Positions 53,871 through 62,360 of a stretch of 64,000 bases of DNA are shown one piece after another. Both the position numbers and the translations under genes were made by a program. The notes under the pieces were generated by a model. It saw only the letters and a program-made list of their open reading frames with translations. It was not told the origin of the DNA and ran no database searches. This stretch comes from a candidate division KSB1 bacterium (GTDB lineage: Bacteria; Electryoneota; RPQS01): NCBI GenBank assembly GCA_016214895.1, contig JACRMR010000002.1, positions 64,001 through 128,000 on the forward strand, in the 5' to 3' direction. Each line of letters starts with the position of its first letter. Position 1 is the stretch's first letter.

Positions 53871-56513
53871 ATGATCATACCAAGGCCGGACCAGGGGATT
53901 CCGCTGTCGCCGTTCACGCTCTGCCTGCTCACGGCTTTCGTGGCGGTGCCGTCGATCAGCGATGTGTTGGGAACTCCCCGCCCGCCGGTCCCTGCCCCTC
54001 CTTCGATCTGCTTCGTGGCCAACGAGGGGCAGTGGGACGAGCCGTTTGCCTTCAAGCTGAGTACCGGTGGCACGACGGTCTGGGTGACGGAGGCGGGGTT
54101 GACGATTGACATTCAAGAAAATCGAAAATCGAAAATTGAAAATCGAAATGCCGAAGTCCGAGACCGATTCCGGCCAGGCGGGGACGCACGGCTCGGCGAG
54201 CTGTACCCCCCCTACCCCCCCAATCGAGTTGGGGGGGAGAAGTCGGGTCTCCCCCCATATTCTCTGGGGGGATTAAGGGGGGAAAAGGAGCCCCAGCCAG
54301 CAAAGGTTCGTGGTCACGTCTTGAAAATGAACTTTGTGAATCGGCTCTCCCCCCACTCTGTGGGGGGACTAAGGGGGGTTGACAAGTTGCCCAGCTACTC
54401 GAACTACTTCTTGGGCCGCGACTCGTGCAAGTGGCGGAGCAGAGTCGGGCATTACCAGCGCGTGATCGCCGAGAATGTGTGGAATGGAATCGATGTGGAG
54501 TTCGTTGCCGTAGGGGCCGTGTCCGCGACCGGCCCGGGCATCAAGACGAACTACCATGTTCATCCCGGTGCCGATGTTTCGCAGATTCAGATCGAGTATG
54601 AGGGTCTCGACGCGCCGCTGCGAGTTGACGGTTCAGGCAATCTCGTGCTCGCAACATCACTGGGTGATCTGCAGGAGCAAGCGCCATGGGCCTATCAGAT
54701 CGATGGCCGTCAGCAGCGCGATGTGGGCGTGCAGTTCGCTGTGCTTGACGCGAATCGGTACGGCGTGATTGCTTCGTTGGTCGACGCGAGCAAGGAATTG
54801 GTGATTGACCCGTTACTTTACGGGAGCTACTTCGGCGGATTCGGACCGGATTCTGGTTACAACATTGAAGTCGGCCCACGAGGATCTATCTTCGTCGGCG
54901 GGCAATCAAGTTCGGACAATTTTCCCACCACTCCGGGCGCTTACGAAGGGACGAACCCGCATGGAGCCGCGTGCTTTGTGAGCAAGTTCACTGGTGATTT
55001 GGATACGCTCATTTACTCAACGTACGTGGGAGCACAAGTTGGTCCCGGCGGCACGCCCGAGTCATTTCAGACTGCGCTGGTTGTCGACAGCAATGGCAGG
55101 GTGTGGGGCGGTGGCGGGACGTCCTCATGGGGCTGGCCGGTCACAACCGATGCCTATGACTCGACGTTTGCAGATGTCTACCGTGAAGGTTACTTATACC
55201 GATTGAATGAGAGCGGAAGCGCGCTGGAGTATTGTTCGTATCTGGGCGGGTCAGGCCTGGACGAAATCATCAGTTTGGCTTTGGATCCGTCGGGTCAAAC
55301 TTTGTGGATTGCCGCCGACGCGGCGGTTTCACCGGACTTCCCCGTGACCGAAAACGCATTGTATCCTAATCCACCGGGAGAAAACGATGTCATTGTCGGG
55401 AGATTTGGCGTGTCAACTCTGTCAATGGAGTACCTGAGTTACCTCGGTGGCGAGAATCAGGACGCGCCAACAGGGATACTGCCACTTACTTCAGAATCGG
55501 CTTGGATTTGGGGATGGAGCCAGAGCGCGGACTTCCCTACGACGCCGAATGCCATTCGTACCGAGGCGGCCGGTCATGATGGATTCGTAACCTTGTGGAA
55601 TACCGCAGCAAATGAGCTGGTGTACAGCTCGTTGGTTGGTGGTGCGGCCTATGATATTGCGTGGGCGCTGTCCCCATTTGACGACGGGCGACTGGCGATT
55701 GTCGGGCAAACCTCTTCGCCGGACTTTCCGATTACGGCCAATGCGCCCGATACAACACTCAATCAGACGGCAAACGCGTTCGTCCTGGTACTTAACCCTG
55801 AGATTGGAATCACGGGCTCCACACTGCTGTCCGGCACAGCGGCCAATGGAGGGGATCTCGCGCGCGCAGTTCGGGTGACGGACGACGAAATCACCGTAAT
55901 CGGCGAGACGTACGATTCTGATTTTCCGGTGACCCCCGGTGCCGAAGACACCGTCCTGAACAATTCGGGAAACTCGGGATTAAGCGATCTGTTCTTTGCG
56001 CGCTTGAACGTCGATGTGACTGAGCTACAGTACTCCACATTTTTCGGCGGTAACCACGTCGAGTATTACGGCAATGCATATTTCGTGACCGCCGACACAT
56101 TCTGGGTAACAGGACAGACCGGCTCCACCGATTTTCCGTGTTCGCCTAACGCATATCAATCAGAGGGTGGTCCGTTGGGCGACGTGTTCATCATGAAATA
56201 CGCGTTTCCGCCGTCCGACGCTGTGTCGGAACGACCCTATCCTGCAATCCTGAGCGATCTGAATCTGCTTGTTTATCCCAACCCGTTTAACGGTCAGGCA
56301 CAGATTGCGTATGGTCTATCGCAGAGCCAGAACGCAAACATAGTCGTTTATGACCTGCTGGGCCGACGGGTGAATTCCGTGAACATGGGCTGGCAGTCGG
56401 CCGGAACGCATCATACATCCCTGTCATTGAAATCAGAACCTTCGGGTATCTACACCATCCGACTTCAAGCAGGCACCCAGGCGGCAATCCAGAAGGCCGT
56501 CTTGGTCCGATGA
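53871..56513 (+). CDS. Secreted SBBP-repeat protein with DUF7948-like N-domain and T9SS sorting domain
   Basis: About 880 residues. The ATG at 53871 has GGAG at good spacing; an upstream frame to 53790 runs through a hairpin and is rejected. The export signal is PLSPFTLCLLTAFVAVPSIS. The DUF7948-like part (ANEGQWDEPFAFKLSTGGTTVWVTEAG, key: EGQWDEPF) is interrupted at about residues 82-170 by repeat-derived sequence, then resumes (YQRVIAENVWNGIDVEF, NYHVHPGADVS). SBBP beta-propeller repeats follow (YSTYVGAQ, YLGGSGLDEI, YLGGENQDAP, FFGGNHVEYYGNAYFV). The end (LVYPNPFNGQAQIAYGLS, VYDLLGRRV, PSGIYTIRL) is a type A T9SS sorting domain. Probably a cell-surface or secreted adhesive protein. Confidence 0.85.
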   Translation: MIIPRPDQGIPLSPFTLCLLTAFVAVPSISDVLGTPRPPVPAPPSICFVANEGQWDEPFAFKLSTGGTTVWVTEAGLTIDIQENRKSKIENRNAEVRDRFRPGGDARLGELYPPYPPNRVGGEKSGLPPYSLGGLRGEKEPQPAKVRGHVLKMNFVNRLSPHSVGGLRGVDKLPSYSNYFLGRDSCKWRSRVGHYQRVIAENVWNGIDVEFVAVGAVSATGPGIKTNYHVHPGADVSQIQIEYEGLDAPLRVDGSGNLVLATSLGDLQEQAPWAYQIDGRQQRDVGVQFAVLDANRYGVIASLVDASKELVIDPLLYGSYFGGFGPDSGYNIEVGPRGSIFVGGQSSSDNFPTTPGAYEGTNPHGAACFVSKFTGDLDTLIYSTYVGAQVGPGGTPESFQTALVVDSNGRVWGGGGTSSWGWPVTTDAYDSTFADVYREGYLYRLNESGSALEYCSYLGGSGLDEIISLALDPSGQTLWIAADAAVSPDFPVTENALYPNPPGENDVIVGRFGVSTLSMEYLSYLGGENQDAPTGILPLTSESAWIWGWSQSADFPTTPNAIRTEAAGHDGFVTLWNTAANELVYSSLVGGAAYDIAWALSPFDDGRLAIVGQTSSPDFPITANAPDTTLNQTANAFVLVLNPEIGITGSTLLSGTAANGGDLARAVRVTDDEITVIGETYDSDFPVTPGAEDTVLNNSGNSGLSDLFFARLNVDVTELQYSTFFGGNHVEYYGNAYFVTADTFWVTGQTGSTDFPCSPNAYQSEGGPLGDVFIMKYAFPPSDAVSERPYPAILSDLNLLVYPNPFNGQAQIAYGLSQSQNANIVVYDLLGRRVNSVNMGWQSAGTHHTSLSLKSEPSGIYTIRLQAGTQAAIQKAVLVR
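54115..54378. repeat. Composite repeat with G/C-palindromes inserted in frame in the SBBP gene
   Basis: Order: AATCGAAAATCGAAAATTG tract, the conserved CCGATTCCGGCCAGGCG / GGCTCGGCGAGC core, then two copies of a palindromic C6/G6 element (CTCTGGGGGGATTAAGGGGGG-like and TCTGTGGGGGGACTAAGGGG). Total length around 264 bases, a multiple of three, so the frame is kept. Confidence 0.75.
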
Positions 56514-56643
56514 GCAGTACGAACATCCCGACTTTCAAAGACTCAGGCCGCCTCATGTGTCAACACATGACCCGCTCGAAAGAATGATTGGCACTGGCTG
56601 AGGTATGGCTGTAAGCGCTTTGCGAATACCGATCTATAGCAAA

Positions 56644-56670
56644 CAGGGTTAGCCACTCCGGCTAACCCTG
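56644..56670. terminator. Hairpin of the GGGTTAGCC family, copy 2
   Basis: CAGGGTTAGCC and its complement around a five-base loop, followed by CTTAATT. It lies between the convergent SBBP and Cys-rich genes. Confidence 0.65.
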
Positions 56671-56706
56671 CTTAATTCCTATGCGACCCTATGACTCGGC
56701 CCGACG

Positions 56707-57150
56707 CTACTGAACGATCGGCGCCATCGCCAGACGATCAGCCGCCGGCGTGAGTAACATCGCTTTGCGGCCGGAGTTGTTGCACTTCGTACCGTTCCCG
56801 CAAGCTCCGCCCGAAGGACAGCCCGGGCACTGCGCGCATGGGCCGTCGCAGTTCATTGACTTCGCACCTTGCATCGAACAGCCGCTCTTCGCCGTCGCCG
56901 TCGCCGTCGGCTGGACGGTAACGGAAGTGGTTCCGAGCTGGCTGCTGGCGCGGACTTTCGACGTCGAGCAACCGGCACCGCCGGGACAGGCTCCGCAGCC
57001 GCCGGTCGGACACGAGGCGCAACTGCCGCACGCGGACTGCAACGACTTCGTCGCGGCGGGTGACGCCGTCCGATCCGCCGCCGACGAGCCGCCGATGAAT
57101 AGCAACAGTGTGACCATGACGGCCGCCGAGATACACATTTTCAGTTTCAT
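56707..57150 (-). CDS. Exported cysteine-rich protein, last gene of an ECF sigma operon
   Basis: 147 residues with a signal peptide (about 1-24, ending GGSSAAD). The mature chain has thirteen cysteines in two clusters (SACGSCASCPTGGCGACPGG at about 39-58, and CDGPCAQCPGCPSGGACGNG at about 100-120), separated by a Thr/Ala-rich linker and followed by a Cys-free tail. The CxxC-dense pattern resembles metal-binding or redox-active small proteins, but no family is recognised. AAAGGAG precedes the ATG by six bases. It starts 35 bases after the anti-sigma factor gene, so it is probably co-transcribed and may be a target or sensor partner of the sigma system. Confidence 0.7.
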   Translation of the reverse strand: MKLKMCISAAVMVTLLLFIGGSSAADRTASPAATKSLQSACGSCASCPTGGCGACPGGAGCSTSKVRASSQLGTTSVTVQPTATATAKSGCSMQGAKSMNCDGPCAQCPGCPSGGACGNGTKCNNSGRKAMLLTPAADRLAMAPIVQ

Positions 57151-57185
57151 GTAGGTCTCCTTTGTGAGAATGAAGGGGGTGGATT

Positions 57186-57896
57186 CTATGGTTTGAGATG
57201 AGTTTCAGGTGTGCATGATTCGATCATGCAGCAGCGGCCGCCCGTAGCCATGCAAAACTTGATCGCCGAATCAACCAGTGCACTGTCGGCGCCGCGCAAA
57301 TCGCAGATGACCGCTCCGAGCATGCCGGATTGTGCATTGCAGGCTCCCGCAAACCGCCGTGCGGCGCCCCGGTCAGTCGGATTGCAGGCCTGAATCTCGC
57401 AAAGCGTGAGTCCATTCTCCTGAATCAGTTCTCTGACCGTGCGGCTGTCAAAGCGACCCAGGCGGGCCGTGAGCACCGCTTCATGCAAGCGGGCTTCCGA
57501 GCGGCGCATGCGCAGATTGCAACGGGCCTGCGGATCGGTGGTTACCATCAGACAAACACGTTCCGTAGCGCGCTTGACAGGATAGAGTACATCACCGGGC
57601 AAACTTCGCTTGGACAAGTTGACCGAGCCCCACGCGCTGAAGCACAGCACAAACATCGCCGCGCCGACCCACGCCCAGCGATGCGAGTGCACACCCCATC
57701 GCGGGCGATCGACCGCCGCGGGTCGCGCCGCTTGTTCAATGGCCTGCAAGCAAGCCACCATCGCGGCCGGATGAGGTTCCTGAACGGGCAACGCGCGCAA
57801 CTGTTCGGCGAGATCAGCCAGTTGCTGGACCGCGAGATCCGCGGATGAAGCTCCGGGACTCTGCAACGAGTGTTCGAGGTCGTCAGGCGCGCTCAT
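57186..57896 (-). CDS. Anti-sigma factor-like membrane protein with Cys-rich extracytoplasmic domain (DUF5667-like)
   Basis: 236 residues. A cytosolic N-terminal half (residues 1-72, helical, LAVQQLADLAEQLRALP) leads to one transmembrane helix (about 74-93, WAWVGAAMFVLCFSAWGSV). The outer part begins LPGDVLYPVKRATERV, the DUF5667 signature found in proteins encoded beside ECF sigma factors. The C-terminal 65 residues hold eight cysteines (LCEIQAC, GACNAQ, VICDL, KFCMATGGRCCMIESC). No zinc-binding HxxxCxxC motif is seen in the cytosolic part. It overlaps the sigma gene by 14 bases. Likely it holds the sigma factor inactive until an envelope signal acts. Confidence 0.75.
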   Translation of the reverse strand: MSAPDDLEHSLQSPGASSADLAVQQLADLAEQLRALPVQEPHPAAMVACLQAIEQAARPAAVDRPRWGVHSHRWAWVGAAMFVLCFSAWGSVNLSKRSLPGDVLYPVKRATERVCLMVTTDPQARCNLRMRRSEARLHEAVLTARLGRFDSRTVRELIQENGLTLCEIQACNPTDRGAARRFAGACNAQSGMLGAVICDLRGADSALVDSAIKFCMATGGRCCMIESCTPETHLKP

Positions 57897-58410
57897 GTTT
57901 AGTGCTCTTTGGTGTTTCCATGATGAACTCCCGCAGTGAGACCAATCCGCGATGCTGCAATGACTTCACGGCCGCGATTGACTTTCCCAGTTGCGCGGCG
58001 ACTTCTTCGAGCGCATAGCCTTCAATGAATCGCAGCATGATCACCTGATACTGCTCTCCGGTTAGCCGACGAAGTCCGTTGACCAGATCAATCCCGGTAA
58101 GTTCTCGATCTGCGCGCGGGTCGGGATCGATCAGCAGCTCAACTTCAGCGTCCCGATCAATCAGGCGCGCGCGGCGCTGGCGGGATCGATAGTAGTCGAT
58201 AATTAGATTCTCGGCGACCTTGTAGCACAGCGCTAATGCCGACAGACGCATGGGGCTTCGATAACCCAGCAGCCGCAAGAACACCTCGCTGCTCAGATCC
58301 TCCGCGTCCTCCCGCGAGGCGAGGCGATAGGCCACATAGCGATACACGCGGGGATAGTAGTCCCGGCAGAGCGCGGCCACCACATCGGGCTTGAGTCGCT
58401 GAAACAACAC
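57883..58410 (-). CDS. ECF-type RNA polymerase sigma factor
   Basis: 175 residues from a GTG start. Region 2 is VYRYVAYRLASREDAEDLSSEVFLRLL (key: EDAEDLSSEVFLRLL), region 4 is LTGEQYQVIMLRFIEGYALEEVAAQLGKSIAAVKSLQHRGLVSLR (key: GYALEEVAAQLGKS and VKSLQHRGL), with regions 1.1 and 3 absent, as in ECF sigma factors. It overlaps the anti-sigma gene by 14 bases, a classical coupled pair. A promoter recognised by itself is expected upstream of 58410 but I could not identify one with confidence. Confidence 0.9.
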   Translation of the reverse strand: MLFQRLKPDVVAALCRDYYPRVYRYVAYRLASREDAEDLSSEVFLRLLGYRSPMRLSALALCYKVAENLIIDYYRSRQRRARLIDRDAEVELLIDPDPRADRELTGIDLVNGLRRLTGEQYQVIMLRFIEGYALEEVAAQLGKSIAAVKSLQHRGLVSLREFIMETPKSTKHERA

Positions 58411-58491
58411 GAATTCTAAGATTTGAGCTTGGTCACGTCCGCCATGAATCTAAGACGTTTGAACCGGCCAAAGGATTCTGTGCCAACAGGA

Positions 58492-58526
58492 AAAGGGTCA
58501 GCGAATCAGGCTAACCCTTTGTTTTT
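58492..58526. terminator. Hairpin of the GGGTTAGCC family, copy 3
   Basis: AAAGGGT-AGC pairs with GCT-ACCCTTT (one mismatch) and is followed on the plus strand by GTTTTT; on the minus strand the stem ends in TTTTCC. It lies eight bases past the tRNA-like sequence. Confidence 0.6.
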
Positions 58527-58534
58527 ATTCTTGT

Positions 58535-58624
58535 AGCGCGTGCGGGATTCGAACCCGTGTTGCCAACTTGAAAGGTCCACAAAAATGGCCTTCTAAACCA
58601 TTGATAATACTAACCTGCTCGCGC
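58535..58624 (-). tRNA. tRNA-like sequence, probably a degenerate class II tRNA
   Basis: A T arm (CGGGTTCGAATCCCG), an acceptor-like pairing GCGCGAG with CACGCGC (one mismatch) and a small variable hairpin (GTTGGCAAC) are present, with length near 90 bases as in class II tRNAs. The anticodon region is disturbed: GGCCATTTTTGTGGACC forms a bulged hairpin with no unambiguous seven-base loop, so no amino acid is assigned. No CCA encoded. It could be a decayed tRNA or an attachment-site remnant. Confidence 0.4.
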
Positions 58625-58638
58625 ACGGTGCGACTGCT

Positions 58639-58711
58639 GGGTCAAATCTGGGTCACGCAAGTGCCGACAAATGCCGACCAAAATGTGACCCAGTCTTCCC
58701 CAAATGGGTCA
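58639..58711. repeat. Cluster of GGGTCA/TGACCC repeats
   Basis: GGGTCA at 58639, 58650 and 58706 and its complement TGACCC at 58686; a direct repeat GCCGAC also occurs at 58663 and 58673. The spacing resembles binding-site arrays of site-specific recombinases next to tRNA genes, but no integrase gene is nearby. Confidence 0.45.
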
Positions 58712-58808
58712 GGGAATGGCTGTTTATGTGGACGGGTTACCCACTGGCGCGCTCGCAGGGTCGGGGAGAGGAATAGCTTGGTCGCACCGGACGATAGTCA
58801 GGATCCCG

Positions 58809-58824
58809 ATTGCTGAGGAGCCTG
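58809..58824. repeat. 16-base repeat, copy 1
   Basis: ATTGCTGAGGAGCCTG, identical at 62574-62589. Both copies lie shortly downstream of minus-strand secreted-protein genes. Here it is followed by a small hairpin (GCCTGC and GCAGGC). Confidence 0.6.
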
Positions 58825-58848
58825 CCTACTCGAAAGCAGGCGAACGCC

Positions 58849-61800
58849 TTACGGATGTATGAGCTCGCGCATCTTCATCCAAGCAATCTGTCCGCGCAGG
58901 AAGTACTGGTGCGCGCCGTTGGGCAGGGCGGAAGCGCCGATCGTGAGCGGCATTTCGTTGTTCGGCGAACTGAATAGCAGCCGTCCGGCGGCGACGACGG
59001 TCCCATCGACCAGCATCAATGACTCGTCGCCGCTGATGATCAGTGTCGCCGTTAACCACTCGCCGAGCATGATCGGTACGACGGATCGCAGCTGATTCCA
59101 GCTGTTGCCGTTCCATGCCATTGCGACGAGCTTTCCATCCGGCTCGATCCGCCACGAGAAGCCTCCGTTCAGTGGAGCATAGCGCGAGTTGCCGATGATG
59201 TACGACGGCGAGCCCGCCGGGAGCTCGTCAATCTTCATGTGCGCGTCAATCTGCAGCGGCGCCATGTAGAACATATCGTGGTTGGCAACATCCGCCCATT
59301 TGTTGTTGCCGAAGCCAAGCCCGAAGCACATGTGGCTATCGACACTGTACTCATACCAGTCGGCGTTGTGCAGCGTGGCCTCATGCCCGTTGCCGGAAAC
59401 GTCCCAAGCGGTTACACCGCTGCCTTCCTCCATCACCCAGTACGCCAGCAAGTCGGTCTGGTCAGGTTGCAGGGTCTCACTTACCGCGCGCTTGGCAATG
59501 ATTTGGTAGAACCCGCGCGGTGATCCGGTGAGGATGCCGGGCGACTCGACCCACGACGTATCGAAGCTGGTTTCAACGGGTTCGAATTGATCAAACTGCT
59601 GGCCGCGAAGAATCTGGTAGAAGTCAGCACCCGGCACGCGCGTCCATTGCAGACGCAATCCGCTCGCGGTCATCGGCGCGGTCAGCGTTGGCGGAAGCAG
59701 CGCGGTGGCCGTGTACGTTTGCGGGGACTGGTCGTTGCAGCTGTTTTCGGCTGGCGGAACGATATCAATGTGATGGCCGCCTTGCGAATCAGAAGCCAAC
59801 TGGAACGGAATCTCGACGGTCCGCCCGATCCACATGGGTCCCTCGGTATAGAATTGTTCGCGCTCGGCGGATTCTGAAGTTCGCATGGTCAGATGGTACA
59901 TGCCCGCTGCAGTCCCTTCCAGCACAATCCGGTATTGCCCATCCTCGGGTTCATAGAGATTGAGCCACTGGGAGTCGGCGTAAGCGAAATAGAACGAGTT
60001 TCCGGTTTCGTCGATCGTGTTGCCTTCGACATTGCCGACTCGTCTGCCCGTTCCATCGACGACGCTTAGGCGGGCGGGGGATCCGAGTGCGAGATCGACC
60101 ACGAAGAGCGGGTGTATCCCGAAGTCACCGAACGGTAGAGGTCTCGGAACGATGAGAAGAAACATCGGATTGCTGTACTCCCATTGGGAAATAGGCCCTC
60201 TCGGTCCGTTGTAGAACGGTCCATGGCCCGCGACAAGGTAAGAGCCCCAGTGTCCTCGCCAGCGCGCCCAGCCGCGAGATTCGTCAAATGGCACTAGATT
60301 GTACTGATCGGGTGAATGCTGGCTGTTGTCACTAATCTGGTCAAGGGGTGCTGTTCGGCTGAACGCATCCCAGAGATCGACAAGCGGTTGAGGCAGGTCG
60401 TTTTCTACCGCTCTTACCAAATGGTTCAGCCCTTCATGGCCGAGCATGACAATCACCTTTGCAATCAGCAACTTCGCTTGGGCCGCAGAGACTGCTATTC
60501 CTACTCGAGCCAGAGTAGCGGCAACCCCCGCACCTACCGTGGCCGGCACCCCGTACGCAATTAGAATCGTGGTAGCTACAGCATCTGGAATGAAGTTGCC
60601 GACAGATAGGGGGCAGGTGTTTGTCAGATAAGATGCGTGACTTCCAGTTGCCACCCACACATTAGGATGAGTCCCAGTCCATGTGATGTCTGCAGGCTGT
60701 TTCTGGTTGAAGAACCAGTGGACACCGGTGACGACATTGAGCACTTGTTGACCAGACTGATCAAGCTCGACCTCGACGAACTCCCAATCGCCTTCATGGT
60801 CCATATCAAATACTGCCGCGAAATAGTAGTCGTTGTAAGGATAGAACAAATAGTACTGAAGCACTATGTTCGACCCGTCCCACTTCTGGGTCCGTCGGCA
60901 ATAAACGGTCGGCGTGTAGTCTGCCGCGCTGGAGTTCTCTGGATCACGCATAACAAGCCACTGATGATCATCGTCGCCATCGCGCACAAGCGAACTCGGC
61001 GAGGGACTTGAGTTGATCACGTCGCAGCTAAGTGGAATCGGATTCCAGCGCGGACACTGTTCGAGTTCTGACGCATCTGTCATCATCTGGACTTCCGTTG
61101 GTATCCAACCATGGTCAAGGTCAGTATTACTGTAATGCAGAATGGGCGCGTACAGGGCCAACAACGGATCGATCGGCGGAGCGTCCGGATGCATCATGAG
61201 CCCCAGATATGGTGTCTGGCCGCAGTCAATCTGCCAATTGGGTTGGTTGATGGTCTGGTAACCCGCCATTTGCACGATGATTGTGTAAGTCCCGGCGATC
61301 ACGCTTGGGAAACTGTAATCGCCGCTCCCATTCGTTTGAACGTTGTAATCGGTCCCCGGTTGATCGGTGCGATGCAGCGTCACATCCGCTCCTACCAGCC
61401 GTTGATGCAGTTCATTCTCGACAAAACCACTCATCGAGCCATTGGGACAGTCACCCCCGATGCACAGGATCGGCATATGCAAGCCCATCCACGAGCCGAG
61501 GGTAATGTGGTTGTTGTCGATGTTTGCATGAATCAGATACCACGGATTCGGGATATGATCGAAGCGTGTGGCGTAATAGTGTCGGTTTCCGCCGCCATAG
61601 AAATGCTGACCATCCCGAGTAACAATCAGTGAGTTCTCCTCGCCTAACTGCCACGAAATCGAGCTGATGAAATCGTCCACCGAATGGCTTGCGCAGTAGG
61701 CAACAATGTCGTTCCAGTCGGCAATGCGGTAGTTGCTACCGAATTCGTTTGACACCGCCTGCTCGAGATTCTCGGTTTCGGTGTGAGTTCCGGACGTCAC

Positions 61801-62313
61801 TCGAAATGGCGATACAATTGAGGTCGTCACCACCAACGTGCCCGTATAGGTCCCGAAATTGTCGTAGTAGAACCAAGCATGATCGTTGATCCCCAGCATG
61901 AGACTCTGGTCGGGATGCAGAACCCGCGATCCACCGCAGCCGATGTTCCAAGTGCCACCGTCGGGATCAATTCGCGCACCCAGCGACATGCAATTGCAGC
62001 CTTCTATGTTCTGAATACCGCAGGGGCCTAAGTTGTCCCCATTTGGATAGGGGCACGGTGGATTGTTGATGAAGTAGCCACACGGGTCCTGAAGACAATC
62101 ATCGTTCGGTGAGTTTGACCAGTAGTGAAGAGCTCCCCCGAGATTCGCGACCGCCACCGTAACATCGGCACCAGTTGAATTGGTGTAGATCGGCGCAGCC
62201 ATCCACGGTCGAGCTTCCTCGCCGGTTACCGCAAAAGGAATCTCCTCCGCGATCGCTTGCAGAGCGACCATCAGCGACAGAATCGCACAGGTGTCGAGTA
62301 ATATTCGTTTCAT
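58849..62313 (-). CDS. Large secreted multidomain protein with Vps62-like, CarboxypepD-regulatory and LamG-like regions
   Basis: About 1154 residues. The ATG at 62313 has GGAGG six bases upstream; the 15 residues before it in frame are rejected. Signal peptide MKRILLDTCAILSLMVAL... to about residue 22. Around 295-360 is a carboxypeptidase-regulatory-like domain (GSMSGFVENELHQRLVGADV, GSGDYSFPSVIAGTY). From about 370 there is a Vps62-like region (YAPILHYSNTDLDHGWIPTE, HEGDWEFVEVELD, WVATGSHASYLT). A fibronectin-like part precedes a C-terminal LamG-like lectin fold (VMEEGSGVTAWDVSGNGHEA, MLVDGTVVAAGRLLF). No T9SS sorting domain. Function unknown; a surface-binding role is plausible. Base composition is lower in GC than in enzymes nearby. 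Confidence 0.75.
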   Translation of the reverse strand: MKRILLDTCAILSLMVALQAIAEEIPFAVTGEEARPWMAAPIYTNSTGADVTVAVANLGGALHYWSNSPNDDCLQDPCGYFINNPPCPYPNGDNLGPCGIQNIEGCNCMSLGARIDPDGGTWNIGCGGSRVLHPDQSLMLGINDHAWFYYDNFGTYTGTLVVTTSIVSPFRVTSGTHTETENLEQAVSNEFGSNYRIADWNDIVAYCASHSVDDFISSISWQLGEENSLIVTRDGQHFYGGGNRHYYATRFDHIPNPWYLIHANIDNNHITLGSWMGLHMPILCIGGDCPNGSMSGFVENELHQRLVGADVTLHRTDQPGTDYNVQTNGSGDYSFPSVIAGTYTIIVQMAGYQTINQPNWQIDCGQTPYLGLMMHPDAPPIDPLLALYAPILHYSNTDLDHGWIPTEVQMMTDASELEQCPRWNPIPLSCDVINSSPSPSSLVRDGDDDHQWLVMRDPENSSAADYTPTVYCRRTQKWDGSNIVLQYYLFYPYNDYYFAAVFDMDHEGDWEFVEVELDQSGQQVLNVVTGVHWFFNQKQPADITWTGTHPNVWVATGSHASYLTNTCPLSVGNFIPDAVATTILIAYGVPATVGAGVAATLARVGIAVSAAQAKLLIAKVIVMLGHEGLNHLVRAVENDLPQPLVDLWDAFSRTAPLDQISDNSQHSPDQYNLVPFDESRGWARWRGHWGSYLVAGHGPFYNGPRGPISQWEYSNPMFLLIVPRPLPFGDFGIHPLFVVDLALGSPARLSVVDGTGRRVGNVEGNTIDETGNSFYFAYADSQWLNLYEPEDGQYRIVLEGTAAGMYHLTMRTSESAEREQFYTEGPMWIGRTVEIPFQLASDSQGGHHIDIVPPAENSCNDQSPQTYTATALLPPTLTAPMTASGLRLQWTRVPGADFYQILRGQQFDQFEPVETSFDTSWVESPGILTGSPRGFYQIIAKRAVSETLQPDQTDLLAYWVMEEGSGVTAWDVSGNGHEATLHNADWYEYSVDSHMCFGLGFGNNKWADVANHDMFYMAPLQIDAHMKIDELPAGSPSYIIGNSRYAPLNGGFSWRIEPDGKLVAMAWNGNSWNQLRSVVPIMLGEWLTATLIISGDESLMLVDGTVVAAGRLLFSSPNNEMPLTIGASALPNGAHQYFLRGQIAWMKMRELIHP

Positions 62314-62360
62314 CACAACCTCCGCGTTAGAGTGGATGACTAACAGACGTTTCAACAAAT

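Larger units (their letters stand above)
58411..58848. other. Intergenic region with tRNA-like sequence and GGGTCA repeats, 438 bases
   Basis: It contains a hairpin (58492-58526), a tRNA-like sequence (58535-58624), a GGGTCA/TGACCC cluster (58639-58711) and a 16-base repeat near its right end. No protein gene is supported here. Confidence 0.6.
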
